38,660 nt of DNA from NCBI GenBank assembly GCA_030154265.1, contig JASKKH010000016.1, positions 1-38,660 on the forward strand, read 5' to 3'. This stretch comes from Clostridia bacterium (GTDB lineage: Bacteria > Bacillota > DSM-521 > Neomoorellales > Neomoorellaceae). Numbering within the stretch: position 1 is the stretch's first letter; each line of letters starts with the position of its first letter. This document shows, piece after piece, positions 24,110 through 33,801 of this stretch. Under the pieces are notes generated by a model. That model saw only the letters and a program-made list of their open reading frames with translations, searched no databases and had not been told where the DNA came from. The translations under genes were made by a program, and so were the position numbers.

Positions 24110-25107
24110 TATTATCATGGAATACTACTAATCAATGTAATCTTTATTGTGATCATTGTTATAGGGATGCGGGTGTTAAAGCTGATGAAGAGTTAGATAC
24201 TAAAGAAGGTAAATCTTTAATAGATGAAATTGCAAAAGCTGGCTTTAAAATTATGGTTTTTAGCGGTGGCGAACCGTTAATGAGACCCGATATTTTGGAA
24301 TTGATATCTTATGCTAAAAAAAATGGGTTAAGACCGGTTTTGGGTAGTAATGGTACTTTAATTGATCTGTCCTTAGCTAAAGAATTAAAGAAAGCTGGGG
24401 CCATGGCTATAGGGATTTCTTTAGATAGTCGAAATCCCAAAAGACATGATCAATTACGTCGTAAAGAGGGATCCTGGGAAGAAGCTGTTGCTGGTATGAA
24501 GGCCTGTCGTGAAGCAGGCTTGCCATTTCAGATTCATACTACAGTCTTTGATTGGAACCAACACGAATTAGAAGAAATAACTGATTTGGCTGTAGAACTG
24601 GGAGCAGTTGGGCATCACTTCTTTTTTTTAGTACCAACTGGCCGTGCAGCTACAATTGAAGCTGAAAGTTTAAGAGCTAAGGAGTACGAAGCAACCTTAA
24701 GACGTATCTTAGAAAAACAACAAAAAGTAGATATCGAGTTAAAACCTACCTGTGCTCCGCAATTTATGCGTATTGCGCGCCAGATGGGATTAAAATTAAG
24801 GTATAGCCGTGGTTGTCTTGCTGGTATATCCTATTGTATTATCAGTCCTACTGGAAATGTACAGCCTTGTGCTTATTTAAACATGCCGGTAGGTAATGTA
24901 CGGGAAATACCTTTTAGCCGTCTATGGCAAGAAAGCCCTGTTTTCAAAGAATTGCGTACAGAAGCCTACAGCGGCGGATGTGGTAAATGCGGCTTTAAAA
25001 AAGTTTGTGGTGGTTGCCGTGCCCGCGCTTGGTATTATAATAATGATTATATGGCTGAAGAGCCTTGGTGCCTATACCATGGCCGAAAGGGGATATCTGT
25101 TGGATAA
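24106..25107 (+). CDS. ahbD: AhbD/NirJ2-type radical SAM protein (heme b synthase)
   Basis: A 333-residue radical SAM protein. CNLYCDHC (Cys11, Cys15, Cys18) lies almost at the N-terminus, [12 protein letters not shown] follows, and the C-terminal [13 protein letters not shown] plus PWC bind an auxiliary cluster. AhbD converts the two propionates of Fe-coproporphyrin III to vinyls, giving heme b without oxygen. ATG 24106 is preferred over GTG 24094: GTGAGGTGG sits nine bases before it and it gives the classic ATGA overlap. It is related to the upstream AhbC; assignment of which is C and which is D rests on order, length and C-terminal cysteine pattern, so some doubt remains. Confidence 0.85.
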   Translation: MILSWNTTNQCNLYCDHCYRDAGVKADEELDTKEGKSLIDEIAKAGFKIMVFSGGEPLMRPDILELISYAKKNGLRPVLGSNGTLIDLSLAKELKKAGAMAIGISLDSRNPKRHDQLRRKEGSWEEAVAGMKACREAGLPFQIHTTVFDWNQHELEEITDLAVELGAVGHHFFFLVPTGRAATIEAESLRAKEYEATLRRILEKQQKVDIELKPTCAPQFMRIARQMGLKLRYSRGCLAGISYCIISPTGNVQPCAYLNMPVGNVREIPFSRLWQESPVFKELRTEAYSGGCGKCGFKKVCGGCRARAWYYNNDYMAEEPWCLYHGRKGISVG

Positions 25108-25549
25108 GGTTGACTTAAGTTTATTAAATATAATTCAGGAAGACTTTCCTCTTACTAAAGAGCCTTATGCTGAACTAGGGCAGCGCTTAGAATTAACTGA
25201 AAATGAAGTTATGGAAAGGATTGCTAAACTAAAGAAAGATGGTATTATACGTCGCATAGGTGCTTTCTTTAACTCTAGGAAAATAGGATATGTAAGTACC
25301 TTATGTGCAATAAAAGTACCAGAAGAATCTTTAGAAAAGGTTACCAATATAGTTAATTCTTTTTCAGGTGTTACTCATAATTATTTACGTGAAGACGAGT
25401 ATAATATGTGGTTTACCTTAATTGGACCTTGCCGAGAAAACTTAGAAAAAATCTTAGCAGAAATTGAAGCTAAAACAAATTTAAAGATAATGGAACTACC
25501 AGCTGAACAAACATTTAAAATTAGAGTCAATTTTAATTTTACTGAGTAA
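25100..25549 (+). CDS. ahbA: siroheme decarboxylase subunit, AhbA-like (Lrp/AsnC type)
   Basis: A 149-residue protein with an Lrp/AsnC-like layout: an N-terminal winged-helix part (LLNIIQEDFPLTKEPYAELG, then IIRRIGAFFNSRKIGY) and a ferredoxin-like half with GVTHNYLREDEYNMWFTLIG. AhbA and AhbB together remove two carboxyls from siroheme to make 12,18-didecarboxysiroheme. The start is TTG with AAAGGGGA at a good distance; an ATG at 25079 is a weaker alternative. It overlaps ahbD by eight bases and precedes ahbB by 14. In other species such pairs were first named NirD/L/G/H. Confidence 0.87.
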   Translation: MDKVDLSLLNIIQEDFPLTKEPYAELGQRLELTENEVMERIAKLKKDGIIRRIGAFFNSRKIGYVSTLCAIKVPEESLEKVTNIVNSFSGVTHNYLREDEYNMWFTLIGPCRENLEKILAEIEAKTNLKIMELPAEQTFKIRVNFNFTE

Positions 25550-25563
25550 TGGAGGAGTAACAT

Positions 25564-26064
25564 TTGTCACGTTCCTTAACAAACCTGGAAAAAGAATTGG
25601 TCCGTATATTTCAGGAGGACTTACCTCTTGTCCCTCGTCCTTTTTTACAAATTGCAGAAAAGCTAAATCTTACAGAAGATGAAGTTATAGATTATATTCG
25701 CCGTTTTAAAGAAGAAGGTATTATTCGTCGCTTTGGTGTTGCTTTAAGACACTGGGAAGCTGGGATAACTGCTAACGCTATGATAGTTTGGCAAATACCA
25801 ATAGATAAAGTAAAAGAAGTAGGGAAAAAGTTAGCGTCCTTTCCTGAAGTAACTCATTGTTACCAGAGGCCACAACAACCTGACTGGCCATATAATTTAT
25901 ATACCATGATACACCGTTCTAATAGGGAAGATTGTGAAAAACTAGCTGCCAAGTTAGCTTCAGCTGTTGATCAACATAATTATCGATTAATTTTTAGTAC
26001 AAAAGAGTTAAAAAAGGAAAGTATGAAATATTTCGTTGAAGGTGCTCCAGAGTGTAGGAAATGA
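25564..26064 (+). CDS. ahbB: siroheme decarboxylase subunit, AhbB-like
   Basis: A 166-residue relative of the preceding gene: LEKELVRIFQEDLPLVPRPF, IIRRFGVALRHWEAGI, then VTHCYQRPQQPDWPYNLYTM with the histidine and arginine typical of the active subunit in this family. It pairs with AhbA to decarboxylate siroheme. The start is TTG with GGAGGAG just upstream. Two paralogues in a row with the same fold are the hallmark of an Ahb or Nir heme route; no nitrite reductase genes adjoin, which favours heme b over heme d1. Confidence 0.87.
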   Translation: MSRSLTNLEKELVRIFQEDLPLVPRPFLQIAEKLNLTEDEVIDYIRRFKEEGIIRRFGVALRHWEAGITANAMIVWQIPIDKVKEVGKKLASFPEVTHCYQRPQQPDWPYNLYTMIHRSNREDCEKLAAKLASAVDQHNYRLIFSTKELKKESMKYFVEGAPECRK

Positions 26065-26097
26065 TAATATATTTAGTTAAATGGGGAGGACTTATCT

Positions 26098-27396
26098 GTG
26101 ACAGAAGGCTTACCTAAATCTACTGCTGCATTTGAAGAAGCCGTTAATCTAATGCCCGGTGGTGTCAATAGTCCTGTAAGAGCCTTTAAATCAGTGGGTC
26201 TTAATCCACCGTTTATTAAACGGGGCGAGGGACCTTATCTATATGATATAGATGGTAATAAATATATTGATTATGTTGCTTCCTGGGGTCCTCTGATTTT
26301 AGGGCACCGTCATCCTGAAGTTATTAATGCTCTAGAAGAAGTACTTAATAATATGGGGACTAGTTTTGGGGCACCCACAGAATTAGAAAATGAGTTGGCA
26401 CGAGAAATTATTAATGCCGTTCCGTCGATAGAAATGGTTCGGTTGGTAAACTCGGGGACAGAGGCTACAATGAGTGCCTTACGTTTAGCCCGAGGTTTCA
26501 CCGGCCGGGATAAAATAGTTAAATTTGCAGGTTGTTATCATGGACATGCTGATTATTTTCTAATTGAAGCTGGATCAGGGGCACTTACTTTTGGAGTACC
26601 TAACAGTCCTGGTGTTCCCGAAAGTTCAGTTTCTAATACTATTATTGCTCCTTACAATGATTTGAATGCAGTTCAAAATATTTTCCAGCAGTTAGGTGAA
26701 GATATTGCTGCAGTAATCGTCGAACCGGTAGCTGGTAATATGGGTTGTGTACCTCCTAAAGAAGGATTTTTAGAAGGTTTAAGAAGCTTAACTGAAAAAT
26801 ATGGGGCCTTATTGATTTTTGATGAAGTCATGACCGGTTTTAGAGTAGCATATGGCGGTGCTCAGTCTCGTTTTAATATTAAACCTGACTTAACCTGCCT
26901 TGGGAAGGTTATAGGCGGCGGTCTACCAGTAGGAGCATATGGTGGGCAGCGAGAAATTATGGAAAAAGTTGCTCCAGTAGGTCCTGTCTATCAAGCAGGT
27001 ACTTTATCTGGTAATCCTCTGGCAGTTAGTGCCGGTTTAGCAACTTTAAAGGTACTGAAACAAGAAGGTGTTTATGAACGGTTAGAAGAACTTTCAAGTA
27101 GATTGGAAGAGGGAATTAAAGAGGCTGCTAACAGTACTGGTGTAGAAGTAACATCCAACCGTGTAGGAGCTATGTTTACAATTTTTTTTAATACAGAGCC
27201 TATTGCTGATTATGTTACTGCTACTAAAAGTGATACAGAAAAGTATGCAGCTTATTTTAGGTCAATGTTACGCCAAGGAATTTATTTAGCACCTTCTCAG
27301 TTTGAAGCTGGCTTCATGTCATTGGTTCATAGTGAAGAGGATATTGACAAGACCATAGAAGCTAGTAAAAAAGCTTTTGAAGAATTAAATTCGTAA
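26098..27396 (+). CDS. hemL: glutamate-1-semialdehyde 2,1-aminomutase
   Basis: This 432-residue PLP enzyme converts glutamate-1-semialdehyde to 5-aminolevulinate. Signatures are [55 protein letters not shown], and the PLP lysine Lys270 in [16 protein letters not shown]. The GTG start follows GGGGAGGA. It is the last gene of the operon and is directly followed by a strong terminator. With hemA at the front it closes the C5 route to aminolevulinate. Confidence 0.97.
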   Translation: MTEGLPKSTAAFEEAVNLMPGGVNSPVRAFKSVGLNPPFIKRGEGPYLYDIDGNKYIDYVASWGPLILGHRHPEVINALEEVLNNMGTSFGAPTELENELAREIINAVPSIEMVRLVNSGTEATMSALRLARGFTGRDKIVKFAGCYHGHADYFLIEAGSGALTFGVPNSPGVPESSVSNTIIAPYNDLNAVQNIFQQLGEDIAAVIVEPVAGNMGCVPPKEGFLEGLRSLTEKYGALLIFDEVMTGFRVAYGGAQSRFNIKPDLTCLGKVIGGGLPVGAYGGQREIMEKVAPVGPVYQAGTLSGNPLAVSAGLATLKVLKQEGVYERLEELSSRLEEGIKEAANSTGVEVTSNRVGAMFTIFFNTEPIADYVTATKSDTEKYAAYFRSMLRQGIYLAPSQFEAGFMSLVHSEEDIDKTIEASKKAFEELNS

Positions 27397-27491
27397 ATCA
27401 TATAAAATAAATTGGCAATCATGTATAAGATTAGGCAAGGAGGTTATAATAGGAATACACAACTCACTTCTTCAAAAGACCTCCTTGAGCT

Positions 27492-27538
27492 GACAGGGCC
27501 TTGAACAATTATTGTTCAAGGCCCTGTCGGTCTTTTAA
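27492..27538 (+). terminator. strong terminator of the heme operon
   Basis: A 17-bp perfect stem (GACAGGGCCTTGAACAA and its complement, loop TTA) is followed by GGTCTTTT. It lies between convergent genes. Just upstream, CAAGGAGGT (27436-27444) and ACCTCCTTG (27479-27487) form another inverted repeat. Confidence 0.9.
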
Positions 27539-27545
27539 AGACATT

Positions 27546-29546
27546 TTATATCTTACGAATGTTAACGTTGTAATTATAGAATGTACTGCCTTCACCAAGG
27601 TCTGTTACTTTATCACCAATTACAGCGTTAATATTACGCTTACCCGGTAAATCTTGACACCACCAAGCATCAAGAGCTATCACTACCCCTGAAGGGACAT
27701 ATTCACTAGCTTTTACTTTAAGTAAACATGAACCATATTGATTATATACTTCTGCCCAAGAACCGTTAACCAATTCTTTCTGTTTCAAATCATCTGGATC
27801 TACAAGAATATATGGGCCATTTGCTTTTTCACGATGGGCATCTAATTGTGCAAAATTTGAATTTAAAATAAATCTGGCTGGTGCTGTTATAAGTCTAAAT
27901 GGATAAGTTTCAGTCAATTTTTGATTATTTGGAGGTTCATAACCAGGAAGTTTTTTACCACTTTTGATTAACTCAATTTTTCCCGTCATGGTGGCAAACC
28001 TGGTAGAAGATGGAGATGGTTTTAGTTTTACGCACTACCTCTATCCTAAAGCTTCACGATCACTCTCGCTTAAAGAAATTTCTTTTATCACAAGTTCAAC
28101 CATTTCCTTTTCAGAACGTTTAAATATCTTTTCTTTAAATCCCAAGGTTTTAGCTAATAGACAAAAAGTCTCCCAATTACTTTTGGCCTGTCCGGGTGCT
28201 TCTAAAATAGCTGGACTTCGTTGTAAATAATAATGATCAAAGCTGCGGTAAATGTCTTCTTGTTCTACACTAAACATCGCCGGTAAAACAATATCAGCAT
28301 AGAGGGCTGTAGCTGTATCCGTAAGGAAACGATCATGGACAACTGTAAAGAGATCTTCCCTACGTAACCCGGCGATAACGCGGTTTTGGTCAGGTGTTAT
28401 AGTAGCTGGATTACTATGATACACATAAAGGCTCATAATGGAATCTGTATTGCTAGTTAAAACACGGCCTAACTGGACCATGTTTATAGATTTATTAATT
28501 AGCCTTTTTTCTAAATCTGGTCGAGTTATTACATTAAGGTTAATAGCATTTTCAGTTCCGGAACTCTGAAGGGCGCTACCACCAGGCTTATTATAGGCTC
28601 CAATAAGAGCAGGTAACATAGTAATCGTTCGGACAGCCATAGCTCCTTGACGGTGGCGAGAGAATCCATGGCCAATCCTTATAAATGGTGATTTTGCTTG
28701 GCTATAAGTTCGATCCAATCTTATTAATTTTTCGGTTGATACACCAGTAAGACTGGTAACGTTACTAGGAGTATAAGTAGGAAGTATTTTAGAACAGAGT
28801 TCTTCATAGCCTGATACATATTTATCGATAAAACTTTGGTCTACTGTTTTTTCTTGAATTAATATTTGCATAATTCCCAAAGCTAAAGCAACATCACTAC
28901 CTGGCTTTACTAATATATAATCATCAGCCAAGGCGGCAGTTCGGCGGTGATAGGCATCAATAACTATCACTTTGGCGCCATTTTTCTGGCTTGTTCTACA
29001 AGAGCCGTAAAATGAATACTGGTAGTTGCCGGGTCTGAGCCCCAGATAATTATTAAATCTGAATCTATTACAGTCTCAGGGTCAGTTCCCCAGGTTTTCC
29101 CCATTACCATTTCCCAGCCAGCCTGTGCTGCCGGTGCACAGATGGTTCGTTTAAGTTTTACAGCTCCCAGCCTGTTGAAAAAGCATCACCAGCATTTCGT
29201 TGGAGAAGCCCCATAATACCAGCATAAGAGTAGGAGAGAATAGCATCGCACAATATGAGTCAATTATTTTTTGCTATTTACTAGCGATTGTTGCTAATGC
29301 CTCTTCCCATGAAATAGGCGTAAAAATTCCACTACCTTTAAGTCCATTTCGTTTTAAAGGTTCCAGGATGCGTTTTGGTGAGTGAATTAAATCAGGGTAG
29401 CTACGCATCTTGGCACAAATAAATCCTTTGGTATAAGGATGTTGCGGATCGCCATTAACTTTTGTTACTTTACTATTCTTAACTTCGACTAACAGACCAC
29501 AAGCATCAGGATAATCAGGAGGACAAACCGAACGATAGAAGGTCAT
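27546..29546 (-). pseudogene. molybdopterin oxidoreductase (Fe-S/Mo-bisMGD), decayed
   Basis: Read on the minus strand this is a full-length (about 667-codon) member of the DMSO-reductase superfamily: an N-terminal cluster region (CPPDYPDACG ... GFICAK), a middle with IIIWGSDPATTSIHF, and a C-terminal dinucleotide-binding domain. It is broken by an in-frame TAG at 29274-29276, by one-base losses near 29246, 29177-29182 and 28981-28985, and by TAGs at 28041-28043 and 28035-28037. The three losses together restore the frame. One cluster cysteine is also replaced (CPPDY where CPxDC is usual). The original substrate is unknown; it is closest in feel to the assimilatory/BisC-like group. No electron-transfer partner adjoins. 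Confidence 0.88.
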
Positions 29547-29625
29547 AAATAAACCCTTCCGTTTACAAAATTTTCATAATATTTATTTGATTGTATGGAG
29601 GGGTACGTCTTTATATCCAGAAATA

Positions 29626-29943
29626 TTACATTAATCTTTGGACTAACACCATAGTTACCATCCCAATTAAGATTGTTAACCCCATACTTCTTGTTATTAA
29701 AGCAATTATGACTGAAGGTATGGCTGCAATTAAGTAAGGATTGCCAGTAAAAACTAGCTTATCGTTTGGCATTAGGATTTCTGGAGCCAATAAAGCCGCT
29801 AGAACAGCTGCAGGTATATAGCTAAGCCAGCGTAAAAAAGGTTTTGGGAGCTCAGTACGGCTCAACGCTACTAACGGAAGCATACGTGGTAAGTAAGTAA
29901 CTATGGCTGAACCCAATATAATAATTAAAATTTGCTTGTCCAT
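29626..29943 (-). CDS. azlD: branched-chain amino acid export protein, AzlD family
   Basis: A 105-residue membrane protein with about four hydrophobic segments. It begins with the conserved ILGSAIVTYLPRMLPLVAL and has LRWLSYIPAAVLAALLAPEI, the core AzlD signature. AzlD is the small subunit that works with AzlC in exporting branched-chain amino acids or analogues. It overlaps azlC by 19 bases. The unit is intact even though the adjoining oxidoreductase is decayed. Confidence 0.93.
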   Translation of the reverse strand: MDKQILIIILGSAIVTYLPRMLPLVALSRTELPKPFLRWLSYIPAAVLAALLAPEILMPNDKLVFTGNPYLIAAIPSVIIALITRSMGLTILIGMVTMVLVQRLM

Positions 29944-30653
29944 GGTTCTAATAACACTCCTAAAGTAGCTGCAATAACAGTTGCCAAAATGACGTTCCAG
30001 TTACCAGGCCAGAGAATAGCTATAGAAACCGAAAGCAAGGCTGCAAGTCCTGCTACCAGAACAGTTTTTTTACTATTTAATTGTAAAACCAGTAAAGTAA
30101 TGAACATTGCTGGTAAAGCAAAATTAAAACCTAAATCTTCGGGGTTTCCGATTAAATTTCCGGCTAAACCACCTAACAATGAAGCTAAAATCCATGATAG
30201 GTGAGCAGTTATGTTAAGACCAAAATGGTAATAAAGATTAGCTTCGTGATTATTATAATGATTGATTGCAACAGCAAATGTCTCATCTGTCATTTCGGCT
30301 GTAATAAGAGCTAAAATACCAGGCTTAAAACAACGTAAGTGGGGAACAAAAGAAGCACTAAAGAGTAGATGGCGCAAATTTACCAGAAAGACAGTCGAAA
30401 TAATAGCTCCCGCTGCTACATTGTTACTAAATAGGCTAATGGCAATAAACTGACCAGAACCTGCAAAACAAAGAATTGACATCATAACTGTTTCTAGTAG
30501 ATTTAACCCTGCATTTCTAGCTAAGACCCCATATGCAAAACCTAGGGGTAGGTAACCGAGTGTAATAGGTAGTGCCGACTTTACTCCATAAAAAAATTGT
30601 GACATGTTCGATATAGGTTTGTTTTTAGTTAATTGTTGATCTAGATTAATCAT
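29925..30653 (-). CDS. azlC: branched-chain amino acid exporter, AzlC family
   Basis: A 242-residue membrane protein with about six to eight segments: LPITLGYLPLGFAYGVLARNAGL, FAGSGQFIAISL, LVNLRHLLFSASFVP, and FAVAINHY are the family blocks (all cut here below twenty-residue runs: LPITLGYLPLGFAYGV and following). It forms the large subunit of the AzlCD exporter. The start is ATG after GGGAGATAG. No adjacent Lrp-type regulator gene is seen. The 128-base region up to the next gene must hold divergent promoters, none of them clear. Confidence 0.93.
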   Translation of the reverse strand: MINLDQQLTKNKPISNMSQFFYGVKSALPITLGYLPLGFAYGVLARNAGLNLLETVMMSILCFAGSGQFIAISLFSNNVAAGAIISTVFLVNLRHLLFSASFVPHLRCFKPGILALITAEMTDETFAVAINHYNNHEANLYYHFGLNITAHLSWILASLLGGLAGNLIGNPEDLGFNFALPAMFITLLVLQLNSKKTVLVAGLAALLSVSIAILWPGNWNVILATVIAATLGVLLEPWTSKF

Positions 30654-30799
30654 AATATCTATCTCCCTTAAATGATTTTATACCAGTTATATTTAGGGTG
30701 CAACAAATAAGTATAAGTTAAGTTTAAAAAAAGAACCAATTAGCAACTATTACCATAGAATATTAGCGAAAATACATTTTATTGCAAAGAAGTATTAAT

Positions 30800-31084
30800 A
30801 TGGATAGACATAGTAAGATTAGAAAAATCCTTGAAATCGAGCTAGAACAGATTAAACTTCTTGCAGATGCAGTTGCTATGGCATCAAATTTTTGCCTCAG
30901 GGATAAACTCCTAAAAATTATGAATGAAGAGTTGGGAGAAGCCATGTTTTGGAACTTTTTCTTAAGTTATCATGAAGCAATGCAACCTTCTCCACCATTT
31001 CAACCCCCATACGAACAACCTTATTCTCTACCATATACCCCGTGCTACAACTATAGTGAAAAAAAAAAGAGGATAAAAAAATAG
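30800..31084 (+). CDS. small helical protein with proline-rich tail
   Basis: A 94-residue protein counting from ATG 30800 (AAAGAAG eight bases before); a TTG at 30782 would add six. Residues 1-60 are two charged amphipathic helices (for example KIRKILEIELEQIKLLADAV). The tail is Pro/Tyr/Gln-rich (PPFQPPYEQPYSLPYTP) and ends KKKRIKK. It pairs with the next gene, 15 bases on, of similar build. Such short helix plus Pro/Tyr proteins occur among spore-coat proteins, but no family is recognised. Confidence 0.5.
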   Translation: MDRHSKIRKILEIELEQIKLLADAVAMASNFCLRDKLLKIMNEELGEAMFWNFFLSYHEAMQPSPPFQPPYEQPYSLPYTPCYNYSEKKKRIKK

Positions 31085-31099
31085 AAAGGGGAAATAATT

Positions 31100-31339
31100 G
31101 TGCATTGGCAAGATAAAGTAAAACAGGTTATTTGTCTTGAAGAGAAAGAGATACCACTTTATCAAGAAATTGCTTCTATAGTACCTTCAGGGGTTAAAAG
31201 GATGATTAACTGTCGAATTGAGCAAGAAAAAAAGGGGTTAGAGGAATTAAGACAACTTCTTTATATGTATGGTAAAGACTCCTATTATGATGAACCCTAT
31301 GGGGGTTATGCAACAAAAGAGGAAGAAAAGAAAAAATAA
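31100..31339 (+). CDS. small helical protein, companion of the previous gene
   Basis: A 79-residue protein, GTG start after AAGGGG. It has two charged helices (KVKQVICLEEKEIPLYQEIA and INCRIEQEKKGLEELRQLL) with the E-x-x-x-Y and E-x-x-x-E spacing seen in ferritin-like or coat-like proteins, then a Tyr/Gly-rich tail (DSYYDEPYGGY) and a lysine end. It looks like a diverged partner of the preceding gene. A spore or metal-related role is possible but not shown. Confidence 0.5.
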   Translation: MHWQDKVKQVICLEEKEIPLYQEIASIVPSGVKRMINCRIEQEKKGLEELRQLLYMYGKDSYYDEPYGGYATKEEEKKK

Positions 31340-31351
31340 ATAAAATCTATG

Positions 31352-31387
31352 AACTCGATTCAAAGTTACTCGGGTTTTGTTGTTTTT
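31352..31387 (+). terminator. terminator after the small helical pair
   Basis: AACTCGA pairs with TCGGGTT (one G-U) around an 11-base loop, followed by TTTTGTTGTTTTT. Confidence 0.6.
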
Positions 31388-31441
31388 AGAAGGATATTGT
31401 AAGACAAAGGCGAAAGTTTTTAATAGGGAAGGTGGATAATT

Positions 31442-33371
31442 ATGGAGAAAGAAGGCCCGCTTTTTGCTCTGGATGTTGGTACCCGTAAAATTGCTGGCCT
31501 TGTGTTATCACCCCGAGATAAAGGTTATTACATACAAGCAGCAGAAGTGGTTGAACATGAACAGCGTACCATGCTGGATGGTCAAATTCATGATATTCCT
31601 CAAGTAGCAGAGGCAATTATTGAAGTAAAGGAAAAACTAGAAAAAAATAAAAAAACCTTTAAAAGAGGTTGCAGTAGCTGCTGCTGGTCGGGCTCTAAAA
31701 ACCAAACGGGCTATTGCTGAAGAATTAGTTTCACCAGCTAAAGAAATAAATAATCAAGTCATTTTAGCTATAGAAGCAGCGGCTATTCAAAAAGCAGAAA
31801 AGATTCTTTTAGATGAAGATAAATCTAAGCAGAATTATCATTGTGTAGGCTATAGTGTAGTTAACTATACTCTTGATGGTCAAACCATTGTTAACCTAAT
31901 TGGGCAGAGGGGTAGCCGGGTGACTACTGAAGTTATTGCTACTTTTCTACCTCAGGTTGTTGTGGATTCTTTAGTAGCCGCTTTGGATCGAGCTGGACTT
32001 ATGATAGGTTCTTTGACTTTAGAACCGATCGCTGCTAGTACAGTTGCTGTACCAGAAGCCATGCGTGGGTTAAATTTAGCTATGGTGGATATAGGTGCAG
32101 GGACTTCCGATATAGCTATTACCGCTAAAGGTACTATTACGGGGTATGCCATGGTTCCCTCAGCCGGAGATGAAATTACTGAAGCTTTGGCAAACGAGTT
32201 ACTTTTAGATTTTAATACATCAGAAAAAGTTAAGAGGCAATTACTAACTAAAAAAGAAATAAAATTCACTGATATCGTTGGACAGAAAAGAACTATTTCG
32301 GCAAATGAGGTAAAAGAAATAATAAAACCTGCAGTAACTGAGTTGGCTAAACAGATTGCTACTACTTTAAATAATAAGGCTCCTCAAGCTGTTTTAGCAG
32401 TTGGGGGAGGAAGTTTAACTCCGGGTTTATCTGAAGAACTGGCAAATCATTTGGAAATATCACCAGAAAGGGTGGCAGTAAGGGGCCGAGAAGTTTTAAC
32501 TGATATAAGTGGTGCTAGAAGTTTAAAAGGTCCCCAAGCTATAACACCTATAGGGATAGCTGTTACTGCTTTACGTAAAGAAGGGTTGGGAATTGCTTGG
32601 GTAAGAGTTAATGGTCGCCCAATTCACTTTTTAACTGGCCAAGAAATGACAGTTACTGAAGCTCTGTTGGCAGCCAGAATACTGGCACGTCAGTTATATG
32701 GACAACCTGGTAAAGGTTTAGGAGTAGAGATAAATGGAAAGCTTCATTTTTTACGTGGTCAACCAGGTAAGTTAGGAACAGTTTTGGTTAATGGTTCTAA
32801 GGCCGATCTTGATACAGTTATTCAAAACGGTGATAAAATAGAAGTTATTCCAGGGAAGAATGGCACTGATGCAAAAGGAACTATAGGTGATATACTACCC
32901 AAAATAGAACCTTTATCCTTTACTTTTAATGGACGTCAATTTAGTTTGGAACCGGTAATTTATATGAATGGAAAGCAGGTTGTTCTTAATACTCCTTTAG
33001 AAGACCAAGCTTGTATAACTGTTGAAAAATTTGATACAGTTGCTAAAGTTTTAGTTAAAATAGGTGAGAGCACAGATAAGCCTGTTTTTTTAAATGGTAA
33101 AAAGGTTCGTAAAGATACTGTTATAAAAAATGGAGATAATCTTTCAACAGAGATTGAAGAGAGAGTAACAATTACAATAAATGGTGAAAAGACAAACCTT
33201 AACGTAAAAGGTTCAAATATAGTATTTGCTGATTTATTTAATTATTTAGATTTCCCTAAAATCCCACCAACAGGATGTAAGAAGTTAGTTATGGAAGTGA
33301 ACGGCCAGCCTGCACAATTTATTACTCCTTTAAAAAATAATGATGATATAACTTTGAGATGGGATCCTTGA
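31442..33371 (+). pseudogene. FtsA-like actin-fold ATPase with beta-grasp repeats, frameshifted
   Basis: One extra A in the run at 31649-31655 breaks a 642-codon frame into an N-terminal part (stop at 31718) and a long remainder open to 33371. Removing it gives EKNKKPLKEVAVAAAGRAL, a good continuation. The protein has FALDVGTRKIAGLVL (phosphate-1), MVDIGAGTSDIAI and YAMVPSAGDEITEAL (phosphate-2), and AVGGGSLTPGLSEELA (adenosine site): the FtsA/PilM-like actin fold. From about residue 385 on come repeats with NG ... GDxI patterns (VLVNGSKADLDTVIQNGDKI; VFLNGKKVRKDTVIKNGDN), like ThiS-type beta-grasp units. It may be a recent pseudogene, a sequencing error, or a slippage-dependent gene. The RBS is GGAAGGTGG before ATG. 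Confidence 0.8.
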
Positions 33372-33420
33372 CAGTATTATAGTGGGTTGTTATAATAAAT
33401 ATTACGTCATGCGTCAATGT

Positions 33421-33508
33421 GCGGCAGTGGCGGAATCGGCAGACGCGCTAGATTCAGGTTCTAGTGGTCATTGCGACCGTGGGGGTTCAAGTCCCTTCTG
33501 CCGCACCA
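33421..33508 (+). tRNA. tRNA-Leu (anticodon CAG)
   Basis: The acceptor stem GCGGCAG (33421-33427) pairs with CTGCCGC (33498-33504), followed by A and an encoded CCA. The anticodon stem CTAGA/TCTAG encloses TTCAGGT, giving anticodon CAG (33455-33457). A long variable arm, GGTCATTGCGACC, is typical of leucine tRNAs, and the T-arm GGGGGTTCAAGTCCC is intact. It stands alone between the FtsA-like gene and a terminator. Confidence 0.97.
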
Positions 33509-33523
33509 AACAAGGAATACCAA

Positions 33524-33557
33524 GGGTTTCAGGAGATATTGCCTGAAACCCTTTTTT
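33524..33557 (+). terminator. terminator after tRNA-Leu
   Basis: GGGTTTCAGG pairs perfectly with CCTGAAACCC around an eight-base loop, followed by TTTTTT. Confidence 0.92.
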
Positions 33558-33801
33558 AATGATACTGCATTTTTTTATTTTGTTTATTCCAAAAATATTT
33601 ATAATATAAATTACTTCTAATAAAAGAAGGATTGTTTACATTGTTATTTATAGCATTTTCAATTAGCTTTAATTCTTTGTCAAAAAAATTGTCCATTATA
33701 ATTTCCAAATCATGCTCATTAATATTATCTAATTCAGCAATCGTGTTGTCTATTTCATCTTCTAAAGCATTTCTTAATTTTAAATATTTATCTAAATCTA
33801 T
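33556..33801 (-). pseudogene. C-terminal fragment of an unidentified helical protein
   Basis: On the minus strand about 81 codons are open between two stops without a start codon. They read as a charged helical protein (for example ALEDEIDNTIAELDNINEHD, then KLIENAINNNVNNPSF) ending KQNKKMQYH. The composition is normal for this genome, whereas the plus-strand reading of the same bases is Ser/Ile-rich and looks like its shadow. The stop lies in the T-run of the tRNA terminator. It ends where the CrtC-like gene begins, which marks a deletion or rearrangement joint. Confidence 0.45.

Noticed and set aside
24896-25099. Longer N-terminus of AhbA
   Set aside because: The extension lies inside ahbD and has no homology; TTG 25100 has a good ribosome site.
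27546-29546. Readthrough of TAG (pyrrolysine or selenocysteine-like recoding) in the oxidoreductase
   Set aside because: The gene also has three frameshifts and a lost cluster cysteine, so decay explains the TAGs.
33421-33560. Phage or island attachment site at tRNA-Leu
   Set aside because: No duplicated tRNA 3' end or integrase was seen in the window.
33632-33799. N-terminal part of the 150-residue plus-strand ORF
   Set aside because: Ser/Ile-rich shadow of a minus-strand coding fragment; CrtC-like homology starts only near 33800.
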